64,000 nt of DNA from Pedobacter nototheniae (GCF_004335085.1 NZ_RQRS01000003.1:248001-312000), one strand, 5' to 3'. Positions 25,022-35,458 are shown, numbered from the stretch's first letter. Numbers and translations are program-made. Notes: generated from the sequence alone by a model not told the origin.

Positions 25022-27241
25022 CTAAAATCCTAGCTTTTCGTCAAGTTCGCTTTTTGGTCCCTCTTCCTGTTGCTGATATTCATTACAATCGAAAGTGATA
25101 GTTTTAGGTGTTTTTGGTGCTTCAAAATCAGCATGACTGATTTTTAAAGCAGGATTTGCATAAACACGTTTTATAAAACCAGCAAAAATAGGGAGTGCCG
25201 TATTAGCACCTTCACCTTCTCGGGTACTTATAAAGTGGAAAGCCCTGTCTTCACAACCTGTCCATATTCCAGTTACCAATTGCGGCGTAATGGCCATAAA
25301 CCAACCATCAGAGTTATTTTGAGTTGTACCCGTTTTACCACCAATAGGGGCGTTGATTTTATATTTATAATTTAATCTGGAACCTGTACCATTCGTGATT
25401 ACGCCTTTAAGCATACGGGTCATTACATAAGCTACTTCTTCGCTCATTACCGGTTTCGGGATTGCTTTTTTAGAGTAAAGTACCACGCCATTTTTATCTT
25501 CGATTCTTAAAAGATAGATAGGTTGAGTATAATAGCCTTTGTTTGCAAAAGCACCATAAGCTCCAACCATGTTGTAAACAGAAGCATCAAAAGAACCCAG
25601 TGCAATAGATGGGTAAGCCGGAACATTTGGTATACCCATTTTGGTAGCCAAAGCCGATACAGCCACAGGTCCAACTTGTTTCATTACGTACGCAGTAATG
25701 TAGTTTTGTGAGTAAGCCAGTGCTTTTTGTAAAGTTAGGGTTCCTTGGATAGTGCCTGATGATCTCGGGATATATGGTTTTCCATAACCTTCAATAGTAA
25801 CGGGGACATTTGGAACTGTAAAACATGGCGAATAACCATTTTCAATGGCTACGGCATAAGTAAATGGTTTAGCTGTAGAACCTACTTGTCTGGTTCCCAT
25901 TTTTACCTGATCGTATTTAAAGTGCTCGTAATTAATACCGCCAACCCAGGCCTTAACATGGCCATTTGTTGGGTCCATTGTCATCATTGCGTTGCGCAAA
26001 AGCATTTTGTAATAACGTACAGAATCAATAGGCTTCATTGTCGTATCAATGTTTCCTTTCCATGTAAAAATGGTTAAATCGGTAGGGGTATTAAAATCTT
26101 TACGAATTTCTTCCTCAGATTTACCTTCTAGCTTTAATGATTTATAACGATCTGATCTTTTTATTCCTTGTTCAATTTGGAGTGCTTTATCTTTAAAAGG
26201 GTCACGACCTTTCCAACTGTTTACAAATTGTTGTTGTAAAACTTTCATGTACTCTTTTTGAGCCTCTTCTGCATAAACCTGCATATCGTAGTTTATGGTG
26301 GTATAAATTTTTAAACCATCACGATCTAAATCATAAGGCGTTCCATCTGGTTTAGTAATAGATTGCTCTTGAAAAATAGCTTTAATATCGTTTTTCAACA
26401 CTGAGCGGAAATATGGTGCAATGCCATCATTAACTGTTGCGGCATTAAAATGTAAATCAAGGGGTTTTTCTTTTTGCTTATTAAATTCTTCCTGAGTAAT
26501 GAAATCAGACTTTACCATCATCGCCATTACGGTATTTCTACGATCTTTTGAACGCTCAGGGTGTCGGGTAGGCGAGTACATGGTAATTCCTTTTTGCATC
26601 CCAACCAAAGTAGCTGCTTCGGTTAAACTTAACTTATCTGGGCTGGTATTGAAGTAAACACGTGCCGCCGATTTAATACCATATGCCTGGTTACCAAAAT
26701 CAACCGTATTTAGGTACATCGTAATAATTTCTTCTTTAGTGTAGTTCCTCTCCAGCTTTACCGCTACAATCCATTCTTTAAATTTGGTTAAAACCAATGT
26801 GAAAAAGTTAAGATTAGTTTCACGGGGGAAAAGATTTTTAGCCAATTGTTGTGTAATTGTACTTGCACCTTGCTTTTTACCAACAAGATTGTAAAAGATA
26901 ATTGAGAAAGTACGTTTGAAATCTATTCCAGAATGTTCTTTAAACCGGGTATCTTCAGTCGCAATAAGACCGTTAATTACGTTTTGTGAAATTTCTTTAT
27001 AAGAAACATTTGATCTGTTTTGAACGAAATATGTACCCAGCGTGTGCCCGTCATCAGCAATAATTTCTGATGCCTGATTACTTTTTGGATGTTCTATATC
27101 TCTAAAAGATGGTAATTCGCCAAATACACCAACGCTAAGCAAAGAGATGAAAATAGCAAATACGGCTATGCAGCCGATTAAAATTTTCCAAATGCGCAGA
27201 CTGTATCTTTTTATATCTTCTTTTGAAAGGGATTTATTCAT
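25022..27241 (-). CDS. Class A penicillin-binding protein (PBP1A-type)
   Basis: A 739-residue bifunctional peptidoglycan synthase. One N-terminal transmembrane helix lies at about residues 15-38. The GT51 glycosyltransferase domain has EDTRFKEHSGIDFKR (catalytic Glu), GASTITQQLAKNLF and KEWIVAVKLERNYTKEEI. The transpeptidase domain has the active Ser in VGSTAKPFTYA (SxxK), YSQNY (SxN) and GGKTGTTQN (KTG). It polymerises and cross-links glycan strands at the periplasmic face. Length and domain order match MrcA/PonA-type proteins. It is transcribed alone, upstream of uvrC. Confidence 0.95.
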   Translation of the reverse strand: MNKSLSKEDIKRYSLRIWKILIGCIAVFAIFISLLSVGVFGELPSFRDIEHPKSNQASEIIADDGHTLGTYFVQNRSNVSYKEISQNVINGLIATEDTRFKEHSGIDFKRTFSIIFYNLVGKKQGASTITQQLAKNLFPRETNLNFFTLVLTKFKEWIVAVKLERNYTKEEIITMYLNTVDFGNQAYGIKSAARVYFNTSPDKLSLTEAATLVGMQKGITMYSPTRHPERSKDRRNTVMAMMVKSDFITQEEFNKQKEKPLDLHFNAATVNDGIAPYFRSVLKNDIKAIFQEQSITKPDGTPYDLDRDGLKIYTTINYDMQVYAEEAQKEYMKVLQQQFVNSWKGRDPFKDKALQIEQGIKRSDRYKSLKLEGKSEEEIRKDFNTPTDLTIFTWKGNIDTTMKPIDSVRYYKMLLRNAMMTMDPTNGHVKAWVGGINYEHFKYDQVKMGTRQVGSTAKPFTYAVAIENGYSPCFTVPNVPVTIEGYGKPYIPRSSGTIQGTLTLQKALAYSQNYITAYVMKQVGPVAVSALATKMGIPNVPAYPSIALGSFDASVYNMVGAYGAFANKGYYTQPIYLLRIEDKNGVVLYSKKAIPKPVMSEEVAYVMTRMLKGVITNGTGSRLNYKYKINAPIGGKTGTTQNNSDGWFMAITPQLVTGIWTGCEDRAFHFISTREGEGANTALPIFAGFIKRVYANPALKISHADFEAPKTPKTITFDCNEYQQQEEGPKSELDEKLGF

Positions 27242-27397
27242 TTTAAATGTATGTTATTCGATAGCCCTAAACAAAACTGCTTTAAGGATCGTTTTTAAAA
27301 TTAGAAAAAGCAAAAATAAGAAGTTAATACGCTAAACCCCTAGTTTTGTTGTCAGATTATACATCTTAATCTTAAAGAATGTTGATTTAGCCGATTG

Positions 27398-30223
27398 TTA
27401 ATTGTTATAATTGCTTTTATAAAACTCAATATATTCATTAATACGGGCTCTATCCGTTAGTTTTTCAAAATTCTCTTTACTAATAATGAAGCTCTTGTAA
27501 ATATTAGCAGGCACTTTCATAATGCTTTTTAAATGATTCTTAATGCTTTCATCGTATATTTTAGCATCTTCTAAATCAATAAAACTACTTACATAAATTA
27601 ATTGATCCTGATCTAATTCCACCAATTTATGTACCAAATCATTTTGAGGATAGTTGCCACGATTAAACTGTCCAATACCAAACCTTGACGAACTTAAAGT
27701 TAACGATGCATCGGCAACATCAATTACAAAATAATAAGTTTCGGAGGTTGCAGTACTAAAAATACTTATAGGTTTAACTTCAGGTACTTTCACAGTTTCA
27801 ACTTTATCGGCGGTTTTTGCAAGAGGCTTCTCAATCGGTTTGTCACTTGTTTTCTCCTCTTTTTTAGGCTCAGCAGCAGCGTTAATAACAGGATTTGTAA
27901 TTGGTTTTGCTGCTACGGCTATAGGCGTAGCCTGACTCATGAAACGTGGCTCATTTGCATCAAAATCAACTAATGCAAATTTACGTTGCTTAAATTCATC
28001 TAAATTAGCTTCAATATATTTTAAGTGATCTCTAACCAATGGCGTAATAATCACATCGTTAGGGTAGAGGGTATTTATAGAGTTAAATTCAGTTAGCAAT
28101 GCATCAACCTTAGAAGTTCTACCTACAGCTATAGCTTTTAAATATGCATACTGAGGAGCTAAATCATTTTCAGGGAAAGCAGCAATGTTATCATTAGCTT
28201 GCTTAATTACATTAGCATAATCTTTCTTTAAATAACTATCAAAAGCTGCGTTATAATTGTTAATGGATATATTTTCTAGCTGACTTAGCTTGGCAGAATA
28301 AGAAGGATCTAAAATGGTTTTGGCAAAACTTGAATTTGGAAATTTAGTTAACACCAATTGTTTATACTTTTCTGCTTCTGCCTGGTTTACCCCTTGATTA
28401 TTCAAAAACAAACTGTAATAAACCGCCACAAGGTGGTTGTTTTCTGGGAAACGCTTTAATAATTCGACATAAACCTTATTTGCCTCGGCTTTATCGTTTA
28501 ATTCTTGCTGGTAAAAACTAGCAATTTCGAAATAAGCATCAATAATCTTTTGGTTGGATTTTGCCACTAAATCACTATTAATTGGCAAAGATTCCAAATA
28601 TTTCTTTTCTAAAGTACTTTGATCCTGTGATATTGGAGCATTTGTATTTGTAGAAGTTTGGATGCCATTGGCAACATTGCCTCCTGCCAAAACCTGATTA
28701 TTTTCTTGTGCAGCAGAACGGATACTTTGGCGCCAGTTATCTTCTAATGGTCTGTTGCCCCAACGCTTTTTAAATTCGCCAAAGCCATTGCTTACCGCTG
28801 ATGTATTGTTAAAGTAAAAAGTATTACCTACGCTAGTGGTACTTGTTAAAAGGCTTGCGCTTGATGGCTGACCAGGAAAATCCGGATTGTTGACAAATGT
28901 TGATCCATTGCTCGTACTACCTATATTTGTTAATTTAACCATTGGCGTTAACCAAGCTTTAATTTTAGCCTCCTGTTCAGAAACGGGTAATTTTGCAATA
29001 GTTTGTAAAGTATCTTCTGTAGATATTATGGTATAACGGTCTGTTAAGTATTGAAGATTATGCGCCTTTTTAACAATGTTATCATAATCAGGAAAATTTT
29101 TCGGCAAAATCATCGCTGTGCTATCATAATAAAGTTTGGCTTTAATGTAGTTATTAAACTGTTTAAAGTTTAAATCAGCAATTTTGAGGTAAGATAATGC
29201 CTTTTGGGTTTGATTACGGGTACTGTTTTTAATAGATTTTTTATAGTTTTCTTCGGCCTTAATGTATTCGCCTTCGGCAGAAAACAACTCTCCAACCTGA
29301 TAATAAATTTGATCAATGTAATCAGAGTTTTTATCGTCTTTTAGCAAAGCCAGCAATTGCTGTTCCTTATTTAGTTTTTCGCCACCCAATAAAGCTTTAA
29401 GTTTAATGCGGTTTAAATTAGCATGAAAGTACATTTCAAAAGGCGCATTGCTTTTCTCTACTTTGGTAAAGTTAAGATAGGCATCTTGTAAATTGTTTTC
29501 CTTTTCTTGTAATTGTGCAAGAATGTATCTCCATCGAATACGTTGATGAGTTTCGCTAGTGGCTTTTATCGCTGATTCTAACAATAACATAGCCTCTTTA
29601 TTCCGCTTTTGGTAAATACGCATTTGGGCAGTTGTAGCTAAAGGCTCAGCAAGATCTTTCTTTAATAAATCTGCTGCACGCAACATGGTATCTAAAATTA
29701 AATCAGCCTTGCTCATATTATTAAGCTCCATTTGGCTTCTGGCTTTCCAATTTAAAGCCATAATATAGGTTTTTAGATTATCACCATAAGTTTTTGCGGT
29801 ATAATCAAAGTATTCTGAAGCGATGAAGTAATTGCCTTTTAAATAATTTGCCTTGCCCAAAAGCATATATGCATCATCAATATAATTACTAAAACTTTTA
29901 TCGTTTATAACGGCTTGGCCTTTGTGTACAATTTCATCAAGCTGTTTGTTGGAAATGCCAGGCGTAAGCACCAGGTTAACTTGCGGCTCTGGATCAAGAT
30001 AAACAGGTAAAACCTTCTCGTAATTATCGCTATAACTTTGAGCTAAACCCTCGTTATACTCCGTAAGTAAAACATTTGAGTTATATATATAGTTATATCT
30101 AGCCGTTAAGTTTTGCATCTTACGGCTTATCGCAGTATCTTTAGGCGTTATACAGCTATATATAAATAGCAATCCTAGACAGAGAAATAATGGATGAAAG
30201 GTTTTGGTAGCGTTATTTTTCAA
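27398..30223 (-). CDS. PorW/SprE-like type IX secretion TPR lipoprotein
   Basis: A 941-residue lipoprotein: the leader ends in LLFIYSC (Cys24). The next stretch TAISRKMQNLTARYNYIYN resembles the start of mature SprE/PorW proteins. The body is a long array of TPR-like helical hairpins (about residues 95-380 and 545-740), then a Pro/Lys-rich linker (about 775-815) and a C-terminal domain ending near INEYIEFYKSNYNN. PorW/SprE is an outer-membrane lipoprotein needed for type IX secretion. The call rests on remembered N- and C-terminal features; a generic TPR lipoprotein is the alternative. It is divergent from the ATP synthase operon. Confidence 0.75.
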   Translation of the reverse strand: MKNNATKTFHPLFLCLGLLFIYSCITPKDTAISRKMQNLTARYNYIYNSNVLLTEYNEGLAQSYSDNYEKVLPVYLDPEPQVNLVLTPGISNKQLDEIVHKGQAVINDKSFSNYIDDAYMLLGKANYLKGNYFIASEYFDYTAKTYGDNLKTYIMALNWKARSQMELNNMSKADLILDTMLRAADLLKKDLAEPLATTAQMRIYQKRNKEAMLLLESAIKATSETHQRIRWRYILAQLQEKENNLQDAYLNFTKVEKSNAPFEMYFHANLNRIKLKALLGGEKLNKEQQLLALLKDDKNSDYIDQIYYQVGELFSAEGEYIKAEENYKKSIKNSTRNQTQKALSYLKIADLNFKQFNNYIKAKLYYDSTAMILPKNFPDYDNIVKKAHNLQYLTDRYTIISTEDTLQTIAKLPVSEQEAKIKAWLTPMVKLTNIGSTSNGSTFVNNPDFPGQPSSASLLTSTTSVGNTFYFNNTSAVSNGFGEFKKRWGNRPLEDNWRQSIRSAAQENNQVLAGGNVANGIQTSTNTNAPISQDQSTLEKKYLESLPINSDLVAKSNQKIIDAYFEIASFYQQELNDKAEANKVYVELLKRFPENNHLVAVYYSLFLNNQGVNQAEAEKYKQLVLTKFPNSSFAKTILDPSYSAKLSQLENISINNYNAAFDSYLKKDYANVIKQANDNIAAFPENDLAPQYAYLKAIAVGRTSKVDALLTEFNSINTLYPNDVIITPLVRDHLKYIEANLDEFKQRKFALVDFDANEPRFMSQATPIAVAAKPITNPVINAAAEPKKEEKTSDKPIEKPLAKTADKVETVKVPEVKPISIFSTATSETYYFVIDVADASLTLSSSRFGIGQFNRGNYPQNDLVHKLVELDQDQLIYVSSFIDLEDAKIYDESIKNHLKSIMKVPANIYKSFIISKENFEKLTDRARINEYIEFYKSNYNN

Positions 30224-30328
30224 GTATAAAAATCTCTAGTGTATACAATAAACAAAAAGTATGCAAAATTATTTTATTTGGCAACAAGTTTTAATTATTC
30301 AAAGTTAATTTAATTATTGCATTAAAAA

Positions 30329-30553
30329 ATGGAAAATCCGAAAGAAGAAAATACGGGTAAAAAGCTTAGAAATGCGGCTAAATATTCAGCAATAGGCTTC
30401 CAAATGATCGCAACAATTGGCTTGTTAACTTTTATCGGTCATAAAATAGATCAACACAGGAGCGGCAAACTCCAAATATACACTGCAATATTTGGGTTAA
30501 TTGGTGTAGCAATTGCTTTATATCAGGCTATAAAGCAAGCCACAAAGGAATAA
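30329..30553 (+). CDS. AtpZ/AtpI family small membrane protein
   Basis: A 74-residue protein with two transmembrane helices (YSAIGFQMIATIGLLTFIG and IYTAIFGLIGVAIALYQAI) around a charged loop containing HKIDQHRSGK. It fits the AtpZ/AtpI family encoded ahead of F-type ATP synthase genes, where such proteins assist c-ring assembly or carry Mg2+/Ca2+. It is the first gene of the ATP synthase cluster here. Confidence 0.88.
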   Translation: MENPKEENTGKKLRNAAKYSAIGFQMIATIGLLTFIGHKIDQHRSGKLQIYTAIFGLIGVAIALYQAIKQATKE

Positions 30554-30642
30554 CTAAGAATCGGCAAAAAGCCAAAATATTATAGTTTTTGATCATTAGA
30601 TTTGATGATTAGGTTGTAAAACTTATTTTCCTAACGTATTTC

Positions 30643-30672
30643 TTGGCACTTGAAGCTAAAAACCTATCTTTG
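30643..30672 (+). promoter_or_regulatory. Bacteroidota consensus promoter within the atp cluster
   Basis: TTG at 30643-30645, 19 intervening bases, then TATCTTTG at 30665-30672: a full match to the phylum's -33/-7 arrangement. It overlaps the most upstream possible TTG start of the following gene, which argues for a start further downstream. Confidence 0.65.
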
Positions 30673-30708
30673 CATCGTTTTTATTACATTGAAAAAGAAT
30701 TATTTAGT

Positions 30709-31098
30709 TTGACTCTAGCCAAATTTACCAGTATCTATTTTATTTTCACCGGGGTTTTAATCGGTATCATAGCTATTTTACCTTCTTTATTTTCAGGAGC
30801 ACAATTATTTATACCTAATTTTTGGGTAATGTTTGGGTTTTTAGCAGGCATTACTTATATCGCCTACGTACTGGTTGATATTGGTATTAAAAGGGATCCA
30901 GAGGTGGGTATAATGGCTATTATGGGATCAATTGCAGTGAAAATGATTTTTTGTATGGCTTTTGTGCTGATTTACAGTATAAAAGCTAAGGGAATAGGGC
31001 TCGTATTTCTGCTAAATTTTTTTTCTTTATATTTATTGTTTACGGCCTTTGAAATTTACTGTTTGTTACGTAACTTGCGCCACCAAAATTTAAAGTAA
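30709..31098 (+). CDS. AtpI-like four-helix membrane protein
   Basis: A membrane protein of about 129 residues with four hydrophobic helices (FTSIYFIFTGVLIGIIAILP, FWVMFGFLAGITYIAYVLV, GIMAIMGSIAVKMIFCMAFV, LVFLLNFFSLYLLFTAFEIY). No ATG precedes it in frame. A TTG at 30643 would add 22 residues, but it coincides with a promoter -33 box, so I prefer the TTG at 30709. Position and topology suggest an ATP synthase subunit I-like accessory protein. No sequence motif proves it. Confidence 0.65.
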   Translation: MTLAKFTSIYFIFTGVLIGIIAILPSLFSGAQLFIPNFWVMFGFLAGITYIAYVLVDIGIKRDPEVGIMAIMGSIAVKMIFCMAFVLIYSIKAKGIGLVFLLNFFSLYLLFTAFEIYCLLRNLRHQNLK

Positions 31099-31112
31099 AA
31101 AACTGCCAATAA

Positions 31113-32285
31113 ATGGATTGTAACCAAGTTTTTGTGTCGAAAGTTAAAAGGCTAATTGTTGTTTTTACGCTTTTAATCGCGTTTTTGTCTGTTAAAGTAA
31201 GTGCTTTTGCACAAGCAGACAGTACTACTGCACATGTTGATAGTAGCGTTGTTGAAAGTGCTGAAGCTATTTCAGGTGAGCATACTGAAGGTAAAACAGC
31301 GCATGGCGAAGAAAAGTTTGAGCCAACTAAAGTAATTATGGAACACATTGCAGATTCGCATGTGTGGCATTTATGGGGGCATACCTCATTGCCGCTTCCT
31401 GTAATTCTTTATACTTCAAATGGATTGGAGATTTTTTCTTCAGAACATTTTCACCACGGCGAAGCTGATTATCAAGGTAAATATAATAAATACCGTTTGG
31501 TAACTGATTTAGAGCAAAGTGTATCTAAAAATATCTTAAACAAAAACATCAAAGTTGTTGGTGCTGATGGTAAAATTGATGAAGCAGCTTCTGATACAGT
31601 TGTAGATTTTTCAATCACTAAGAACGTGGCAGCAATGTTTGTTGCTATTCTTGTAATCCTTATTGTATTTATTGCTGTAGCATCTGCATATAAAAAGCGT
31701 GTAGGTAAAGCACCCAAAGGTTTGCAATCGTTTATTGAACCAATTATTGTATTCGTTAGAGATGATATTGCTAAGCCAAACATCGGTCACAAATACGCTA
31801 AGTTTATGCCTTATTTGTTAACCGTGTTTTTCTTTATCTGGTTTAACAACTTATTAGGTTTAGTTCCAATTTTTCCAGGAGGTGCAAACGTAACGGGTAA
31901 CATTGCTTTAACTTTTGTTATGGCAATTGCAACTATGTTAGTTGTTAACTTAAATGGCAATAAATACTATTGGAAACATATTTTATTACCTGATGTACCT
32001 TGGTGGTTATATCCAATTATGATCCCAGTAGAGTTAATTGGTATTATTTCAAAACCATTTGCTTTAATGATTCGTTTGTTCGCAAACATTACGGCTGGTC
32101 ACATTATCGTATTAAGTTTAATTTCCTTAATATTTATTTTCAAAACATTGGCAATTGCACCTGTATCTGTAGCATTCGTTTTATTTATGGATGTATTGGA
32201 GTTATTGGTTGCGTTTTTACAAGCCTTTATTTTTACATTACTTACTGCCTTATTTATAGGTATGGCAGTAGAAGAGCATCATTAG
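31113..32285 (+). CDS. atpB: ATP synthase F0 subunit a
   Basis: A 390-residue integral membrane protein. The family core (about residues 165-390) has five to six helices and the essential Arg in ALMIRLFANITAGHI, which drives proton transfer to the c-ring. The N-terminal extension of about 150 residues starts with a signal-like segment (about residues 12-34) and a His- and Glu-rich periplasmic region; such extensions are usual in Bacteroidota. It is followed by atpE after 42 bp. Confidence 0.95.
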   Translation: MDCNQVFVSKVKRLIVVFTLLIAFLSVKVSAFAQADSTTAHVDSSVVESAEAISGEHTEGKTAHGEEKFEPTKVIMEHIADSHVWHLWGHTSLPLPVILYTSNGLEIFSSEHFHHGEADYQGKYNKYRLVTDLEQSVSKNILNKNIKVVGADGKIDEAASDTVVDFSITKNVAAMFVAILVILIVFIAVASAYKKRVGKAPKGLQSFIEPIIVFVRDDIAKPNIGHKYAKFMPYLLTVFFFIWFNNLLGLVPIFPGGANVTGNIALTFVMAIATMLVVNLNGNKYYWKHILLPDVPWWLYPIMIPVELIGIISKPFALMIRLFANITAGHIIVLSLISLIFIFKTLAIAPVSVAFVLFMDVLELLVAFLQAFIFTLLTALFIGMAVEEHH

Positions 32286-32315
32286 TTATAAACTATTTTT
32301 TACAAATTAATATAA

Positions 32316-32540
<225 letters not shown>

Positions 32541-32628
32541 TAGCAATTAAGAATCAATTTTAACCGGAAATTTAACGATTGGTTGTTTTTCCGGTTAATT
32601 TAAGTTAAAATTAAGAAAGTTAAAATAT

Positions 32629-33126
32629 ATGAACCCATTAGTTCTACCAACCATCGGACTGGTTTTTTGGACCGTTATTGCATTTGTTTGCTTATTAATA
32701 TTGCTTAGAAAATTTGCATGGAAACCTATCTTAGGTGCTATCCACGATCGTGAGCAAAGCATTGATGAGGCATTAAACAAAGCAGAATTAGCTAAGCAGG
32801 AAATGGCTCGCTTAACAGCTCAAAATCAGGATTTAATGCAACAAGCCCGTGCTGAGCGTGATGAAATTTTGAAGGAAGCTAAAACCCTTAAAGATAGTAT
32901 CCTTAATGAAGCTAAAAAACAAGCTCAGGTAGAAGGTTCTAAACTAATTGAGAAAGCTAAAATCGAAATCGAAAACCAAAAGAAAGCCGCTTTAGCTGAA
33001 GTTAAAGATCAGGTTTCTTCATTATCGCTAGAGATTGCTGAACGTGTTTTACGTACTCAGTTAGATGATAAAACAAAACAAGAAGCTTTAGTAGCTAACT
33101 TGTTAAAAGACGTTGAACTAAACTAG
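32629..33126 (+). CDS. atpF: ATP synthase F0 subunit b
   Basis: A 165-residue protein with one N-terminal transmembrane helix (PTIGLVFWTVIAFVCLLILL) and a long charged coiled coil (about residues 40-150; repeated Lys/Glu/Ala), ending with the delta-contacting helix. It forms the peripheral stalk. The start MNPLVLPTIG is standard. Confidence 0.95.
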   Translation: MNPLVLPTIGLVFWTVIAFVCLLILLRKFAWKPILGAIHDREQSIDEALNKAELAKQEMARLTAQNQDLMQQARAERDEILKEAKTLKDSILNEAKKQAQVEGSKLIEKAKIEIENQKKAALAEVKDQVSSLSLEIAERVLRTQLDDKTKQEALVANLLKDVELN

Positions 33127-33197
33127 TTTTGAGTAATGAGTTTAGAGTTTAGAGTGGGGTTCCCATCTCCCAACTCCTAACTCCCAACTAAGATAAT
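33127..33197. repeat. Low-complexity spacer between atpF and atpH
   Basis: A 71-bp spacer of short iterations: GAGTTTAGAGTTTAGAGT, then CTCCCAACTCCTAACTCCCAACT in mirror-like purine/pyrimidine style. Similar insert-like spacers occur at 8300-8392, 35382-35449 and 57940-58005. Confidence 0.45.
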
Positions 33198-33737
33198 ATG
33201 TCAGAAATTAAAGTTGCAAGCAGATACGCCAAATCATTAATAGACTTAGCCGTGGAAAACAACGGTTTAGAAGCTTCTTATAAGGATATGGTACTTTTTG
33301 AAAAGGTAGTTGACGAAACGCCTGAGCTGGAAGCGATATTGAAAAACCCTATTGTACCTTTAGACAAAAAAACTGGTATTTTAAACGGTATTTTTGCTGA
33401 TAAAGTGGGTAAGTTAACATTATCTTTTTTTACGATTGTTGTTAACAAAGGCCGTTCAGCAATATTATTTGCCACAGCAAAACAGTTTATACAACAATAT
33501 AATATTATTAAAGGTATTGTTACTGCTGATGTAACTACTGCCAGTGCTTTAAGTGCTGCAGCTAAAGATCAGATTATTGCAATAGTTAAAAAAGAATTAG
33601 GCGCTAACGAAGTTATTGTTAACGAAAAAATTAACGAAAAACTAATTGGTGGTTTTATTCTTAAAGTTGGCGATAAGCAATTTGATGCAAGTATTGCCAG
33701 TGGTTTAAGTAAACTGAAAAAAGAATTTGCACAATAG
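33198..33737 (+). CDS. atpH: ATP synthase F1 subunit delta
   Basis: A 179-residue OSCP/delta protein: N-terminal six-helix domain (VASRYAKSLIDLAVENN, PIVPLDKKTGILNGIF) and a C-terminal beta part ending LIGGFILKVGDKQFDASI and SGLSKLKKEF. It joins the peripheral stalk to the alpha3beta3 head. Confidence 0.95.
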   Translation: MSEIKVASRYAKSLIDLAVENNGLEASYKDMVLFEKVVDETPELEAILKNPIVPLDKKTGILNGIFADKVGKLTLSFFTIVVNKGRSAILFATAKQFIQQYNIIKGIVTADVTTASALSAAAKDQIIAIVKKELGANEVIVNEKINEKLIGGFILKVGDKQFDASIASGLSKLKKEFAQ

Positions 33738-33804
33738 GCATTGCCATTGAGCCAAACAAATAGAATACAAGATTTACATTTACAAAAAGATATAAAGTAA
33801 AATT

Positions 33805-35379
33805 ATGGTAGAGGTAAGACCAGACGAAGTATCGGCAATTATCAGACAGCAATTGGCGGGCTTCAAATCAGAAACCGAACTGGAGGAAGTTGGTACCGTG
33901 TTGCAAGTAGGCGACGGTATTGCCCGTGTTTACGGTTTAACTAAAGTTCAATCGGGTGAGCTGGTTGAATTTGAGAACGGCCTGCAAGGCATTGTATTAA
34001 ACCTTGAAGAAGATAACGTTGGTGTGGTACTTTTGGGTGCTTCAGACGAGATCAAAGAAGGTGATACAATTAAACGCACCAAAAAAATTGCCTCTATTAA
34101 AGTTGGTGAAGGTATGCTTGGCCGCGTAGTAAATACATTAGGAGAGCCTTTAGATGGTAAAGGTCCAATCTTAGGTGATACTTACGAAATGCCTTTAGAG
34201 CGTAAAGCACCAGGTGTAATTTACCGTCAGCCGGTAAATGAGCCTTTACAAACAGGTATCAAAGCAATTGATGCAATGATTCCAATCGGTCGTGGACAAC
34301 GTGAGTTGGTAATCGGTGACCGTCAGATTGGTAAAACTGCCGTTTGTATTGATACAATTATCAACCAAAAAGAATTTTATGAAGCAGGCCAGCCTGTGTT
34401 CTGTATTTATGTAGCTATCGGTCAGAAAAACTCTACTGTTGCAAACATTGTACGTACATTGGAAGAAAACGGCGCTTTACCATATACAGTTGTTGTTGCT
34501 GCTTCGGCTGCAGATCCTGCTCCAATGCAGTTCTATGCTCCGTTTGCAGGTGCCGCAATTGGTGAGTTTTTCCGTGATACAGGTCGTCCAGCTTTAATTG
34601 TTTATGATGATTTATCTAAACAAGCTGTAGCTTACCGTGAAGTATCTTTATTACTTCGTCGTCCACCGGGCCGTGAAGCTTATCCAGGTGATGTGTTTTA
34701 CTTACACAGTCGTTTATTAGAAAGAGCAGCTAAAATCAACTCTAACGATGAGATTGCTCAAGCAATGAATGATTTACCAGAATCTATCAGAGGTATCGTT
34801 AAAGGTGGAGGTTCATTAACTGCATTACCAATTATCGAAACTCAAGCTGGTGACGTTTCTGCTTATATTCCAACTAACGTAATTTCGATTACAGATGGTC
34901 AGATTTTCTTAGAGTCTAACTTGTTTAACGCAGGTATCCGTCCAGCTATTAACGTAGGTATCTCGGTATCTCGTGTAGGTGGTAACGCTCAAATTAAATC
35001 TATGAAGAAAGTTGCAGGTACTTTAAAATTAGATCAGGCACAATACCGTGAGTTAGAGGCGTTCTCTAAATTCGGATCTGATTTAGATGCAGCAACAAAA
35101 TCTGTTTTAGATAAAGGTGCACGTAACGTAGAAATGTTAAAGCAAGCGCAATTCTCTCCATTTACTGTTGAGAAACAAGTTGCAATTGTTTATGCAGGTA
35201 CTAAAAACTTAATGCGTAATGTGCCAATTAATAAAGTAAAAGAATTTGAAACTGAATATTTAACACAATTAGAAATGCGTCATCCAGAAACTTTAGCAGC
35301 ATTAAAAGCTGGTAAATTTGATGATGCCATTACAGGTGTTTTAGATACAGTTGCAAAAGAAATTTCAAGTAAATATTAA
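33805..35379 (+). CDS. atpA: ATP synthase F1 subunit alpha
   Basis: A 524-residue subunit with the Walker A motif [10 protein letters not shown] (about residues 173-182), [22 protein letters not shown] (Walker B and family signature) and [14 protein letters not shown]. It forms the non-catalytic nucleotide sites of F1. The start ATG at 33805 gives [17 protein letters not shown], the usual N-terminus. The catalytic beta partner is not encoded in this window. Confidence 0.97.
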   Translation: MVEVRPDEVSAIIRQQLAGFKSETELEEVGTVLQVGDGIARVYGLTKVQSGELVEFENGLQGIVLNLEEDNVGVVLLGASDEIKEGDTIKRTKKIASIKVGEGMLGRVVNTLGEPLDGKGPILGDTYEMPLERKAPGVIYRQPVNEPLQTGIKAIDAMIPIGRGQRELVIGDRQIGKTAVCIDTIINQKEFYEAGQPVFCIYVAIGQKNSTVANIVRTLEENGALPYTVVVAASAADPAPMQFYAPFAGAAIGEFFRDTGRPALIVYDDLSKQAVAYREVSLLLRRPPGREAYPGDVFYLHSRLLERAAKINSNDEIAQAMNDLPESIRGIVKGGGSLTALPIIETQAGDVSAYIPTNVISITDGQIFLESNLFNAGIRPAINVGISVSRVGGNAQIKSMKKVAGTLKLDQAQYRELEAFSKFGSDLDAATKSVLDKGARNVEMLKQAQFSPFTVEKQVAIVYAGTKNLMRNVPINKVKEFETEYLTQLEMRHPETLAALKAGKFDDAITGVLDTVAKEISSKY

Positions 35380-35381
35380 TT

Positions 35382-35449
35382 AGAAGCAAGTAACGAGTAT
35401 CAAGTATCGAGATTAGAATTTTGATACCTGATACTTTTTACTCGATACT
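35382..35449. repeat. Intergenic element between atpA and atpG
   Basis: Contains AAGTATCGAG and its complement CTCGATACT, plus CCTGATACTTTTTACTCG. The same arrangement with small changes (CCTGATACTTTATATTCG) occurs between gcvT and comB at 57940-58005. It fills almost the whole spacer without interrupting either gene. Confidence 0.6.
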
Positions 35450-35458
35450 AAACAAAGA

